Shown in pieces: positions 49,601 through 60,300 of a stretch of DNA of 64,000 nucleotides. A program made the translations under genes and the position numbers. This stretch comes from Rhodoblastus sp963713695 (lineage in GTDB: Bacteria; Pseudomonadota; Alphaproteobacteria; Rhizobiales; Beijerinckiaceae): NCBI GenBank assembly GCA_963713695.1, contig CAVQMU010000001.1, forward strand, positions 248,001 through 312,000, given 5' to 3'. Position 1 is the first letter of the stretch. Each line of letters opens with the position of its first letter. The notes under the pieces are model-generated. The model saw only the letters and a list, made by a program, of their open reading frames with translations. It was not told the DNA's origin and ran no database searches.

Positions 49601-52059
49601 TTCGGATTGCCGTCGTCGATCGCGACGCCGGCGAAAGGCGCATCGTTTGTCGAACCGGCGCCGGCGTAAGAGTTCGCGCCGGCGCCGGTGATCGTCGGCG
49701 CGGTCGGCGCGAGAATGTCCGCCGTCACCGAGGCCGTCGCCGCCGGTCCCGCATAGTCGCCCGAGGAATCCGACAAGGAAATGGACAAGGCCTCGACGCC
49801 GTTGCTGGCGTTGGTGAGGGAAGAAGGCGCGTCCAGCTTGAGAGCGTCGAGCTCGCTGGTGACATTGGCCGCCGCGCCGGCCAGCGTGTAGACGCCATTG
49901 CCAACGCTGGAGAAGGTGACGCCGGCGACGGCCGTTCCGACCGAAAGCGTGGCATTCGGATCGCCCAGCGTGAGGGTGAGCGTGTCGGTCGGACTGTATG
50001 GATTGACGTCGCCGATGGTGACGCCGGCGAAAGGCGTATCCGTCGTCGAGCCGGCTTTCGCGGTGCTGGTCGACCCGGCGCCGGTGATTGTCGGCGCGGA
50101 CGCGGCCGTGATGGTGATGAGGCCGTCGCCGCTGTTGGTCGCGGCGGTTTTCGTCTCGCCGACGGCGCTGGCGGTGACAAAGGAGCCGCCGCCGCCGCCG
50201 AAGCCGGTGTTTCCGCCGCCAATGGCGCCGGTATAGGCGCCGCCGCCGCCGCCGCCATAGCCGCCGCCGCCGCCGCCGCCGACGTAACCGCCGCCGCCGC
50301 CGCCGCCGAAGCCGCCGGCGCCTCCGGCATTGGCATTGCTCCCGCCGGCGAAGGTTGCGCCGGCAACGCTGCCGCTCTGGCCGGGATCGACGCTGTTGCC
50401 GCCTCCCGCGCCGCCGGTGAAGCCGCCTCCGCCTCCGCCGCCCGCGCCGCTGTCGCCGCCATGGCCCGCGGCGCCATTCGTCCCGGCGCCGCCGCCCTTG
50501 GGTCCGCCGCCTGCGCCGCCCGTGCCCTTGGTCCGGCCGCCGCCGCCGGAGCCGATGCTGCCGCCGCCGCCGCCGCCGGCGATGACCTCGTCGATATCGA
50601 CGGCTCCCGAGCCGTTGTTGGTTTCGATGACGAAGCTGCCGCCGCCGCCGCCGCCGCCGGAGTTCGCCGATGTTCCACCCGCGCCGCCGACCACGATTTC
50701 GAGCCGGGCGCCGGCGGCGAGATAGACCTCGCCGCTCGCCAGGGCGCCGAGGCCGCCCGCGGCGCCCTTGTCGCCGGCGCCGCCCTGCGCGCCGTCCGCC
50801 GTGATGTCGTAGTAGCCCGACGTCCCGATGGTGAGGGTTTCGACCTTGCCGCTGTAGGCGAAGGTGTCGCTGGCGCCCAGCGCCGTAACGACAGCCGTCA
50901 GCGAGGCCGTCGTCGCCGGTCCCGGATAGGCGCTCGAGGAATCGGACAAGGAAAAGGTCACGCTCGCCTCGCCGCCGGCTGGCGCGGACGCGTTCAGCGC
51001 GAGCGAGTCGAGTTCGCTGGTGACGTTGGCGGCCGAGCCGGCCAGCGTGTAGACGCCGCCGCCGTTGCTGTCGAAGGTGACGCCGGCGATGGCGTCTCCC
51101 ACACTCAGCGATGCGCTGGCGTTGCTCAGCGTGATGGTGAGTGTGTCGGTCGGGCTGCTCGCATTGTCGTCGGAGATCGTGACGCCAGTGAAGGGGGTGA
51201 TCGTCGTCGAGCCGGGGCCGCCGTAATAGGTGGTCGAGCCAGCGCCGGCAATCGTCGGCGCGGCCAGCGCCGTGATGGTGACGAGGCCGTTGCCGCTGTT
51301 GGTCGCCGCCGTTTTCGACGCGTCGAGCGCGCTGGCGTTGACAAAGGAGCCGCCGCCGCCGCCGACGCCATAACCGCCGCCGCCGCCGCCGCCGCCGCCA
51401 TAACCGCCGCCGCCGCCGCCGCCGGCTGAACCGCCGCCGCCGCCGCCGCCAAATCCGCCGGCGCCGCCAATATAACTGTCGCCGTCGAACAATGTGCCGC
51501 GGCGCGCCGCTCCCGCCGGCGAAGGTTGTGCCATCCACGCTGCCGCTGGCGCCGCCGGCGCTCCCAGACCCGCCGCCAGCGCCACCGGTAAACCCGCCGC
51601 CGCCGCCGCCGCTGAAAGAGCCTTGGCCCGCGGCGCCATTCTTGCCGCCCGCGCCTTCACCGCTGTAACGACTTGTGCCCGCGCCGCCTGTCCCCTGGGT
51701 GCGGCCGCCGCCGCCTGCGCCGCTACTTCCTCCTCCGCCGCCGCCGGCGATCACCTCGTTGACGTCGACGGCGCCCGAGCCATTATTGGTTTCGATCACG
51801 AAGCTGCCGCCGCCGCCGCCGGCGCCATCATGTCGATGCCCCGCCCACGCCGCCGACGACGATCTCGAGCTCGGCGCCGGCGGCCAGATAGACATCGCCG
51901 CTCGCCATGGCGCCAAGCCCGCCGGCGCCGTAAGTCTCCTTCGCCGCCCTGCGCGCCATCGGCCGCGATGTCGTAATAGCCCGCCATCTCGACCGTCACG
52001 GTCTCGATCTTGCCGGTATAATCGAACGTGTTGGTCTGCGTGGTCGAGAGGTCGGTCAT
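43696..52059 (-). CDS. Giant glycine-rich repeat protein with Hint domain (Hint1; three apparent frameshifts)
   Basis: Restored length about 2786 residues from MTDLSTTQTNTFDY (52059). Three +1 breaks lie near 51933, 51845 and 51500; all downstream sequence is one open frame. Order: six glycine-rich modules (approx residues 5-250, 390-650, 915-1170, 1310-1570, 1840-2085, 2220-2455), each opening Y(S/T)GKIET.T then GYYDIAADGAQGG, GEVYLAAGAKLEIVVGG and SFVIETNNGSGAVDV with poly-Gly. Between them stand seven cadherin/Ig-like repeats (APTITGAGST, then AGVTIxDANxNSPTDTLT and GVEALSISLSDSS). At residues about 2463-2620 is a Hint domain (CYCAGTLIETEHGPVAVED, then SPQHAVYVEGVLIPIIRLANG), then a C-terminal beta-rich domain (LGVAVRALEIDG, WRWTDGAA). 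The glycine-rich modules resemble the ALK/LTK glycine-rich domain. No signal peptide is seen. Its start overlaps the stop of the TPR-sulfotransferase gene (ATGA). Function unknown; a surface or secreted adhesin is likely. Confidence 0.82.
44690..52040 (-). repeat. Repeat array of glycine-rich and Ig-like modules within Hint1
   Basis: Six long CCG/GCC-rich blocks (about 44690-45385, 45800-46530, 47345-48120, 48540-49300, 50110-50880, 51300-52040) encode glycine-rich modules and alternate with seven blocks of about 400 bp encoding Ig-like repeats. Order along the protein is G-I-G-I-I-G-I-G-I-I-G-I-G. Near-identity between blocks suggests repeated duplication. Confidence 0.85.
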
Positions 52060-53925
52060 TGGGAAAGTCCTTCGGCGGCGGAGACAGACGGGATGACGGA
52101 ATTTTGCGGTGCGGGCGGCGCAGCGGCGTCGCCCGCGCGCCAGCCTTCGAGGGCGCCGGCGCGTTCGAGTTCTTCAATCAGCGGCGTCAGCTCCGCGGCG
52201 TAGCCGCGCCAGCGCCCGAGGCCGCGCGCGTTGATCGGCTGGCGGACTTGGGCCCGGCTCACCGTGCGGACCTGAGTCTCGGCCTCGTGGAAACGCGCGC
52301 AGGCCGGGTCTGGCGGCAAGCCGACGAAATCGAGCACGCGGGCCAGCGTCGCGTCGAAGTCACACACCCAGTCGTCGAGCCGCAGGTCGAGGATCGGCAG
52401 CGGCGAGGCCGCTTTCCAATGGCTCATCAGCCGGTTCTGCTCGCCGATCGTCCAGCCGAGATCCCGGAGATCGTGCGCATAGCCGTGCTCGCCGTGAAAG
52501 CGGAAGGTGAAGATCGACAGGCCGATGTCGCGGGGATCGCGCTGGCAATGGATGATCCTGGCTTTGGGGAACAGCAGAGCGACCAACCAGACGTAAAGAT
52601 AATTGCCGGGCATCTTGTCGATGATGCGCGCCTTGTCCGGCGCGAGCGCGTGCAGGTCTTTCAGGTAGGCGGCGGCCTCCGCGTCGAGCGTCGCCTGGTC
52701 GAGCGCGGCGATGCGCGCCACCGCCTCCGGGCCTTCGCCGCCGCCGAGCCGCCACGCCAGCCGGCCCAGCGCCGAGCGCTCGCCCGCGCCATGCGCCTGG
52801 GGATGGGCGGCGAGAATCTGCTCGGCCAGCGTCGTGCCCGAGCGCGGCATGCCCATGATGAACACCGGCGCGGGATCGGCGTTTTCCGCACGGGGGCCCC
52901 GGGCGTAGCGCTCCGGCGTGAAGGTCGCGATCGCCGCTTGGTTATAGGCCTCGGCCGCCGCGCGTGAAAACGGCTGGAGTCTCCCGCAGCAGGGCGTGGC
53001 CCTCGCGCCATTGCGCGAAGGCCTTGGCGTCGTCGCCCTCGCGCGACCAGAATTTGCCGAGGTCGTAGCGCGCCATGATCCTGTGCTCGAACACGGCGTT
53101 CGGCCCCATCTGTTCGAGCGCGGCCTCCATTTCCACTGCGATCATGCGGGCGTCGTCCCGCCGGCCTTCGCCCAGCGCCAGCAGGACGTCGCGCCACAGA
53201 CGCAGCGGCGCGAGCTCCGGCGGCATGGGGCCGAGCGCGTCGCATTCGCCGAGCGCCGTGCGCGCCTTGTCAGGCCGACCCAGGGCGATCAACGCCAGCG
53301 CCCGTTGCAAATGCCAGTGGCGTGCGGCCGCGATATCTTCGGCGGGGGGATCGACCTCGTTCAACAGCGCCAGGGCTTCGGCGTGCTTTTCCTCCTGCAG
53401 CCGCTCGGCGACGAGGTTGAGTCGCGCGCCGGCGTCGTGCGGGTCGCGGGCCAGCGCATCGCGCAGAAGGGCCTCGGCCGCCTCATAACGGCCGCTGAGG
53501 CGCGAAAGCGCCGCGAGATTGCCGGTCGCCGCGGCGTGGCCGGGCTGGGCGTTCAGGGCGTGGACCATGCATCTCTTGGCGTCCTCGACCGCGCCCTGCG
53601 CGTAGCGCGCGAGGCCGAGATTGACCCAGGCGTCGGCAAAGGCCGGGCGCAGTTTCACCGCGACGGCGAAGCATTGTTCGGCCCGCGCGGGCTTGCCGGC
53701 GGCGACCCAGGCCTGGCCGAAGGCGTAATGCGCTTCCGCCCGCTTCGGCTCGGCGAGGCAGGCGTCGCGCGCCGCCGCCAAGGCCGCCTGCGAGTCTCCG
53801 CGCCGCAAGGCGTCGCTGAAATCGCGCAATGTCGCGAGCGAGGCCTGATCGGCGTTGGTCCGGGTTGAAGCGAGGGCGCCTTGTTTGGCGGTCGTTGCGT
53901 TGCCGAGGCCGTCGATCGAAGTCAT
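52056..53925 (-). CDS. TPR-repeat sulfotransferase (apparent frameshift near 52970)
   Basis: Restored length 622 residues. Residues about 30-310 are TPR repeats (AEAHYAFGQAWVAAGKPARAEQC, then DAWVNLGLARYAQGAVEDA). After the frame change near 52970 comes a sulfotransferase domain: FIMGMPRSGTTLAEQIL (5'-phosphosulfate loop, PRSGTT), RIIDKMPGNYLYVWL and RIIHCQRDPRDIGLSIF (3'-phosphate binding), so it is predicted to use PAPS. TPR plus sulfotransferase is the bacterial relative of tyrosylprotein sulfotransferases. The 3' end overlaps the Hint1 start by ATGA, giving translational coupling, so its substrate may be Hint1 or a glycan attached to it (inference). Confidence 0.85.
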
Positions 53926-54330
53926 TCAGCCAACTTTCAGAACGCAACGAAGGGATGGTAATTTCTGATTAGTGCCTAAAAAGACGCGTAATTTTGATAA
54001 ATGTTTGATCTATGTCAAGAACGAAACGTTGGGGAATGCTCCGGAACGGACAGGCCAGCGTTGCTGCGTTAAGCGTATTTTCGGGCCGCAAGCTGCTTTT
54101 ATTCAATAGGCGCCCACGAGGGCATGCGCCGCGGCGACGATATATTGCAGATACCCAATCTGCTCGAGCGACAAATCGGCGGACGGCGTCATATTCGGCG
54201 GGGGGATGACAAGAACAAAGCGAATATCCGACCCCGGCGCCGCGTTTCGCGCGCAGCGCGCCAGCGGACCCTTGCCCAACTCGCGCAACTCGAAGACGGC
54301 GAAGGCAAAGCGGACCTTGCCGCGATCGAG
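53926..54330. other. Gap between Hint2 and TPR-sulfotransferase, with a possible small ORF
   Basis: The part next to the sulfotransferase start (about 53940-54010) is AT-rich and may hold its promoter. On the minus strand a 61-codon frame (54103-54288, from a TTG) reads FVLVIPPPNMTPSADLSLEQIGYLQ, which looks protein-like, but a stop occurs just upstream of the open part and there is no ribosome site. I recognise no family. It may be the remnant of a gene. Confidence 0.4.
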
Positions 54331-57300
54331 TCATCTTCTGGCGTCATTCCCCGTTTGGCGATCCTTGGAGGCGACCTTGCACGTTCTTTGGACAGATTGA
54401 GCTTCAGCCTCGACCCAATAGAGCGGCTCGTCACCAATCCTCACGGCGATCCGCCGCGCGCCGACCGGCAGCGCAGCCGATCCGTCGGTCCAGCGCCATT
54501 CGTGGCCGGCTTCGCCTTCGAGCGGGTGCCAGCCCGCGCCCAGCGCGCCAAGATCCTGCCGCCGCCCGTCGATCTCGATCTCTCGCACGACGACGCCGAG
54601 ATGGCGCTTGTCGCCGCTCGCGGCCGCGTCGGCCGGCCGCCAGCTGCGTGACGCCAGTTTCATCTCGCGCGCGCCCTCGGGCAGGACAAAGTCAAACCAG
54701 CCGCCCTCGCGCCTTTCCGGCCAGATGATGTCGCCGTCGGCGCGAATGTGCAGGCCGGGATCGCCGCTTTGGCGAAAGCCGAGCTTTTCCGCCTGCGCCA
54801 GCAGGCGGGCGCGAACGGCCTCGACCTCTTCGCCTTCTTCCTTGAGCGGCGCGCAGGCGTCGTCCCAGCTGAGCGGCTTGAAAGTCGGGTGCAGCTCGAC
54901 GAAGTCCCCGCAATTGGAGAAGCCCGAGCGGCTGCCGCAATCGAGAAAGCTTTCCGCCGGCAGCCCCTCGGCCAGCAGTATGTCATGGCTTTCCAGCTCG
55001 ACATGGAAATAGGTGATGCTGTCGGCGCGGATTTGCGCGACATTGGCGCCATTGGCCAGCCTGATGATCGGGATCAGCACGCCCTCGACGAAGACCGCAT
55101 GCTGCGGAGAGAGCCAGAGATCGCGATGCGGTTTTCCCAGCCCGAAGGCGCCGGCGCGCACCCGCACCGGCATGACCTCCAGCGGGAAGGCGTGGCGGCC
55201 GATGTCGAGCTGTCGGAAGCCGATCCAGACGATCGGGCGTAGCGCGCCGCTTGCGGTGATGACCATGTCGCCAACGCGCAGATCCTCGACCGCGACTTCG
55301 CCGCGTTCGGTCAGAATCCGTGTCCCCTCGCAATAGCAGGGGGACGCGTCGGCGTAGATGAGCGTTCCCGCGGCGCCGGCCGGGGCGCCGTCGCCGCCGT
55401 CCGAGGCGAGGTGGAAATATTCGCCGTTGAAGGTCGAGGCGAGCTGCAAAGTGTAAGTCTGGCTGTTCTCGGTGACGGTCAGGACATCGTCGGACGCATT
55501 CAGGCTCACCTGGCCGCCGGACTCGTAGGCGATCGAACTCAGGTCGATGAAATCGCCCGTCCCCGCGCCGGGATCGCCCGCCTCCATGCCCGAAATCGTG
55601 CTCTGGAAGGCGCCGCCCGCCACGTTGACATCGGCGGTGTCGATTTGCAGCGTCTCGCTGCCGGTGGTCTGGCTGTTGGCGAAGGTGATCTTCTGGCCGG
55701 ACGAGACGGCGCCGGCCAATTCGAGAATCGAGTCGCCGGTGATGGAAATGGCGCCCGCGCCCGATATCGCGTCGTCGACGACAAAACGCGCGTCCAGGCC
55801 GTTCGACGACAAGAGGCCGTAATCGATGATCTGGCCGTCATTGACGACGCCATTTGCCGCGGACAACTCGGCGCTGACCGGGGTCTCGCCCGCCGCGCCT
55901 TCGAAGTCGCCCAGGGCGTAGAGCGCGCCGGAAGCGTCGATGGTCAGCGTCTCGGATTCGAGCTCCGCGGCGTCGAGGCTGACATAGCCGTCGATCGTCA
56001 GCGGATTGGCGCTGTCGTCGAACACCTGCTGGGATTGCGAATTGTCGCCGTAGTACAAGTTCAGCGCGCCGCTGGCGCCGACATCGAGCAGCGAGCTGGC
56101 CAGACTGGCCCCATCCGAAGTCAGCGTCGAGGTCGCCCCGGCGAGATCGACCTCGGCGTCGAGCGTGGTGATCGGCGCCGCGACGCCGCCGGTGATGGCG
56201 ATCGTGCTGGCGCCGCCGGAGGTCGGGTCGATCAGGTCGTACGTGCCTCCGGTCAGCACGGAGCCGCCGGGATTGATCGGATCGGCGGCGATATTTGTCA
56301 GCGAATCAATCAGCGCCAGCGTCGCGCCGTTGTCCGCGCGCAAAACGCCATCATTGGTCAGGGCCAGATTCTGGACGCGCAGCGGCTCATCCGCGTAGGT
56401 TGCTTCGATGACGCCGTTGGTTTCGTTCGTGATGGAAAAAGAAGAATAGTTCGATCCCGTAGAAACAATGCCGGCGCCGGAAATGGTGTCGTCGATATTG
56501 TCGAGCGTCGTATCGTCGGCGGTGCTGAACAATAGATTGTCGAAGGTGTCGTTCAGCGTCACCTGTCCCCCGCCCTGCAGCGTCACCACGCCGCCGGCGA
56601 CCGTGCCGATTTCCAGATGGCTGACGCCGCTGGATGCTCCTCCCGCCAGAGCGATCGTCCCGCTATTGTCGATGACGCCGCCTTGTCCCCCGGTCGACGA
56701 GGCCAGGGTGAGCGCCTGGTCCCCGACGTTGACGACGCTGTTCGCCGTGATCGTCAACGGCGCCGTCGTCCCGTCGAAAACGTTTCTTACGCCGTCGAGC
56801 GCAATCTGGCCGTCGCCCGACGTCGACAATTGACCGCCTTCGATCGTGGAATTGTCGATCGTTACGACCGCATTGGCGCCGTTCGCCTCGATCTTGCCGC
56901 TGTCGCCGTCGCCGGTCTGATCGACGGTGGCGTCCACGAGAACAAGTCCGCCGTTGCCGGCTGTGGCGTTCGTCGCCTCGAGCAAGCCGTCATTGGTCAG
57001 GTCCAGATTCTGGACGAGCAGCGGCTCATCCGCGTAGGTTGCTTCGATGACGCCGTTGGTTTCGTTCGTGATGGAAAAAGAAGAATAGTTCGATCCCGTC
57101 GAAGGGTCGTAACCCGGAGTAAGACTGCCGGCGCCGGAAATGGTGTCGTCGATATTGTCGAGCGTCGTATCGTCGGCGGTGCTGGCCAATTGATTGTCGA
57201 AGGTGTCGTTCAGCGTCACCTGTCCGCCGCCCTGCAGCGTCACCACGCCGCCGGCGACCGTGCCGATATCCAGAATGGCGACGCCGCCGGATGTTCCTCC

Positions 57301-60300
57301 CGCCAGAGCGATCGTCCCGCTATTGTCGATGACGCCGCCTTGTCCCCCGGTCGACGAGGCCAGGGTGAGCGTCCGTCCCGCCCCGACGTTGACGACGCTG
57401 TTCGCCGTGATCGTCAACGGCGCCGTCGTCCCGTCGAAAACGTTTCCTGTGCCGTCGATCGCAATCTGGCCGTTGCCCGACGTCGACAATTGACCGCCTT
57501 CGATCGTGGAATTGTCGATCGTTACGACCGCATTGGCGCCGTTCGCCTCGATCTTGCCGCTGTCGCCGTCGCCGGTCTGATCGATGGTGGCGTCCAGGAG
57601 AACAAGTCCGCCGTTGCCGGCTGTGGCGTTCGTTGCCTCGAGCAAGCCATCATTGGCGAAAATGCCGCCGGTAGTCTCCTCGATCTCGAGCGCGCCCACG
57701 TCATTGGCGTCGATGACGCCGGTGGCGTCGTTGACGATGGACAAATCCTGGATGGAATTGATCAGTCCGGCGCCGGAAATGGTCTGCTGGTTGTCGAGCG
57801 TCGAACCGGACGTGAACGAGGTGATTTCGTTGGTGGATTGGCTGTCGCCGGCGAGGACGAGGCTGCCGCTTCCCGACAGGGTGACATTGCCGTCGATGGA
57901 CAAATAGCTTTGGCCGGTTGCGGCAGCGTCGCCGATGGTGATGACGCCGTTGTTGACGACGTCGCCATAGACCGTCGCCTCAGTCCACCCGTTAAGTCCG
58001 ATGACCGGGTTGTTCGGCGCCGTCGCAGGGATCGTGATCGTGTCGCCGGCGCCTGGAACGCCCGGCGGGCTCCAGTTCGTGGGGTCGTTCCAGTCCGAGC
58101 TTGTCGCTCCGGTCCAGGTGACGGCGGTCATGGTCGAGAACGTCAGCTCGGTGATCAGCGTGCCGTCGCCGCTCGCATCCGCGGCGGCGACAAAAGTCAT
58201 CCCGGCGACCGTGGTGTCGAAATTCAGGCTGTAGACCTGACCGCCTTCGGTGATGGAGACGACGTCCACGCCTTTCTGCGTCGCCGAGGGAGACGGCGAC
58301 GAGGGTCCCCCGCCGGTAAAGGCGACGTTTTTCAGGTCGATGGAATCGCCGCGCGCAAAATCCGCGATGACATTGGTCGGCATGGTCGTTCCGTCGATCG
58401 CCAAGGTGGGATCGTTGACGAAAGTGATCGCGCCGGTTCCCGCCGCCTGGGCGTTGCCCAATTCCAGCGTGCCGGCCTCGAGACTTATGCCGCCGGTAAA
58501 AGTGTTGGCGACGGCGACAAGCGCGCCGCCCGAACCCGCGGTGACCGCCTGGGGGTCGAGAACCAGCGCGCCCCCGCCATCGACAATCAGTCCGCCCTGA
58601 TCGGCGGCATAGCCGGATTCGGAACCGTTCTGGTCGGCGATGACGTCGGAGACCGTCTCGGTGGCGCCGGCAGCCGGATCGAAAGATAGGCTCTGATCGC
58701 CCTGCAGGAATATGCCCGAGCCGAATGCGCCGCCGGCGCCGTTCGTGCCGGCCGCGCCGCCGCCGCCTTCACCGGCAGTGACGCCGCCGCCCGAAAGCGA
58801 GCCGCCGTCGATCGTCAGTGTCGCGCCCTGCATGACGAAAATATCGCCGCCGGCGCCGAGCCCGCCGCCGCCGCGGCCGTAGCTGGCTTCGCCGCCGCCG
58901 AAGCCGCCGGGGCCGCCGATCGGGTTAAAAACAGTGGAGTTGGCGCCTCCGCCGCCGCCGAAGCCGCCGCCGCCGCCTTGGGTGGCGGCGTAACCGCCGC
59001 CGCCGCCGCCGCCGAAGCCGCCGCTGCTGCCGCCGCCGCCGGTGTGTAAAGGGTTCTCGCCGCTGCCGCCGCCGCCGCCCCCGAAGCCGCCGTGGCCGCC
59101 GTGGCCGAGGCCGGCGGCGCCGCCGCCAACGCCGCCGCCACCGCCGCCGGCGCCTAAAAAGCCACCGCCGCCGCCACCGCCGCTCGGGCCGCCCACGGCG
59201 GCGCCTTGGCCGCCGGCCGCCGTCCCGGATATGAGTTCCTCTGCCCGCCGCCGTCGTTCCAACGCCTCCCGCCGCCGTCGAGCCAACGCCGCCGCCGCCG
59301 CCGCCGGAGCCGACTCCCGCGGCTCCGCCGAGGCCGCCGCCGGCGCCGCCGCTGCCGACGCCGCCATTGCCTCCAACTGCCGCGTCGTTGACGAAAGAGA
59401 CATTTGTCAACGTCACGTTGGCTGGCGCCGCGGCAACTCCCGCCGTTGCGCCATTCGCGACCGTATTGGCCGCGACGAACAGGCCGCCGCCAAGCCCGGC
59501 GCCGCCGCCGCCGCCGCTGACGCCTGCGCCGCCGACCGCCTTCATGTTCTCGATGGTCAGATTGGCGATCGTCACCACGCCCGAATAGATGAAAAGGCCG
59601 CGCTGGTTGTCGGACACTCCAGTGGTCGGGTTCGCCCCGTCGAGCGTCGCGCCAGCGCCCAGCCCTTCGATGTCGAGCGTGACGCCGGCGTTCAGATTCA
59701 CGGCTTCGAGTTCGCTCGTCAGCTCGATATTGGCGCCGGCGGCGATGTCGATCGTGTAGGCGCCGGACGAGGTCAGCGCGTCCGCGGCCAAAATCGCCTG
59801 GTTCAGTTGCGCTTCGTCGCTCACGGTGACCGAAGTCGCGGAAAAGCCGCTGGAGCTTGTCGCCGCCGTCACTAAAACGCCGCCCTGGCCATCGGCGGTG
59901 ACGGCGAAGCCGGTCGGCATCGCGCCGGAGAGCGTGAAAGTCTCGGTCGCCCCGCCATCCGTAACGGACAAGGTCGAGCCGTTGATCGAGGCGCTGCCCC
60001 CGAATGCGGGACTTAAACCGCGAAGATCGATTAAATCGCCGAGGGCGAAATTGGTCAGGACATTGGCAAAGGCGTCGCTGCTCGCGATCGGCGCGTCGAT
60101 TTGCAGCTCCGCCGCCGAACCTGCGAAAGCAATAGCCCCGACGACCGAGCCGTCCGCGCCGATCTCCAGCACCCCGGAATCGATCGTCGTTCCGCCGGAA
60201 TAGCTGTTGTCCGCATCGAGCTGCAGCGTCCCCGCGCCGTCAAGGGTGATGCTGCCGGCGCCGCCGGCGCCATCCTGGTCGGCGATGACGTCGGAGATCG

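Noticed and set aside
43696..51660. A start for Hint1 at 51660
   Set aside because: The frame there begins in an Ala/Pro-rich shadow. The genuine N-terminus and first Gly-rich module lie upstream to 52059, joined by +1 shifts.
44685..51976. Long open frames on the other strand or frames within the CCG-rich Hint1 array
   Set aside because: They are alanine- or arginine-rich artefacts of GC-rich repeats, without family motifs or ribosome sites.
44690..52040. CRISPR-like or satellite DNA at the CCG repeats
   Set aside because: The spacing is irregular and the repeats are translated in one frame as glycine-rich protein; no spacers or cas genes exist.
53969..54334. A 121-residue minus-strand frame after Hint2
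   Set aside because: Low-complexity arginine-rich text with no motif; the alternative frame at 54103-54288 is more protein-like but still unproven.
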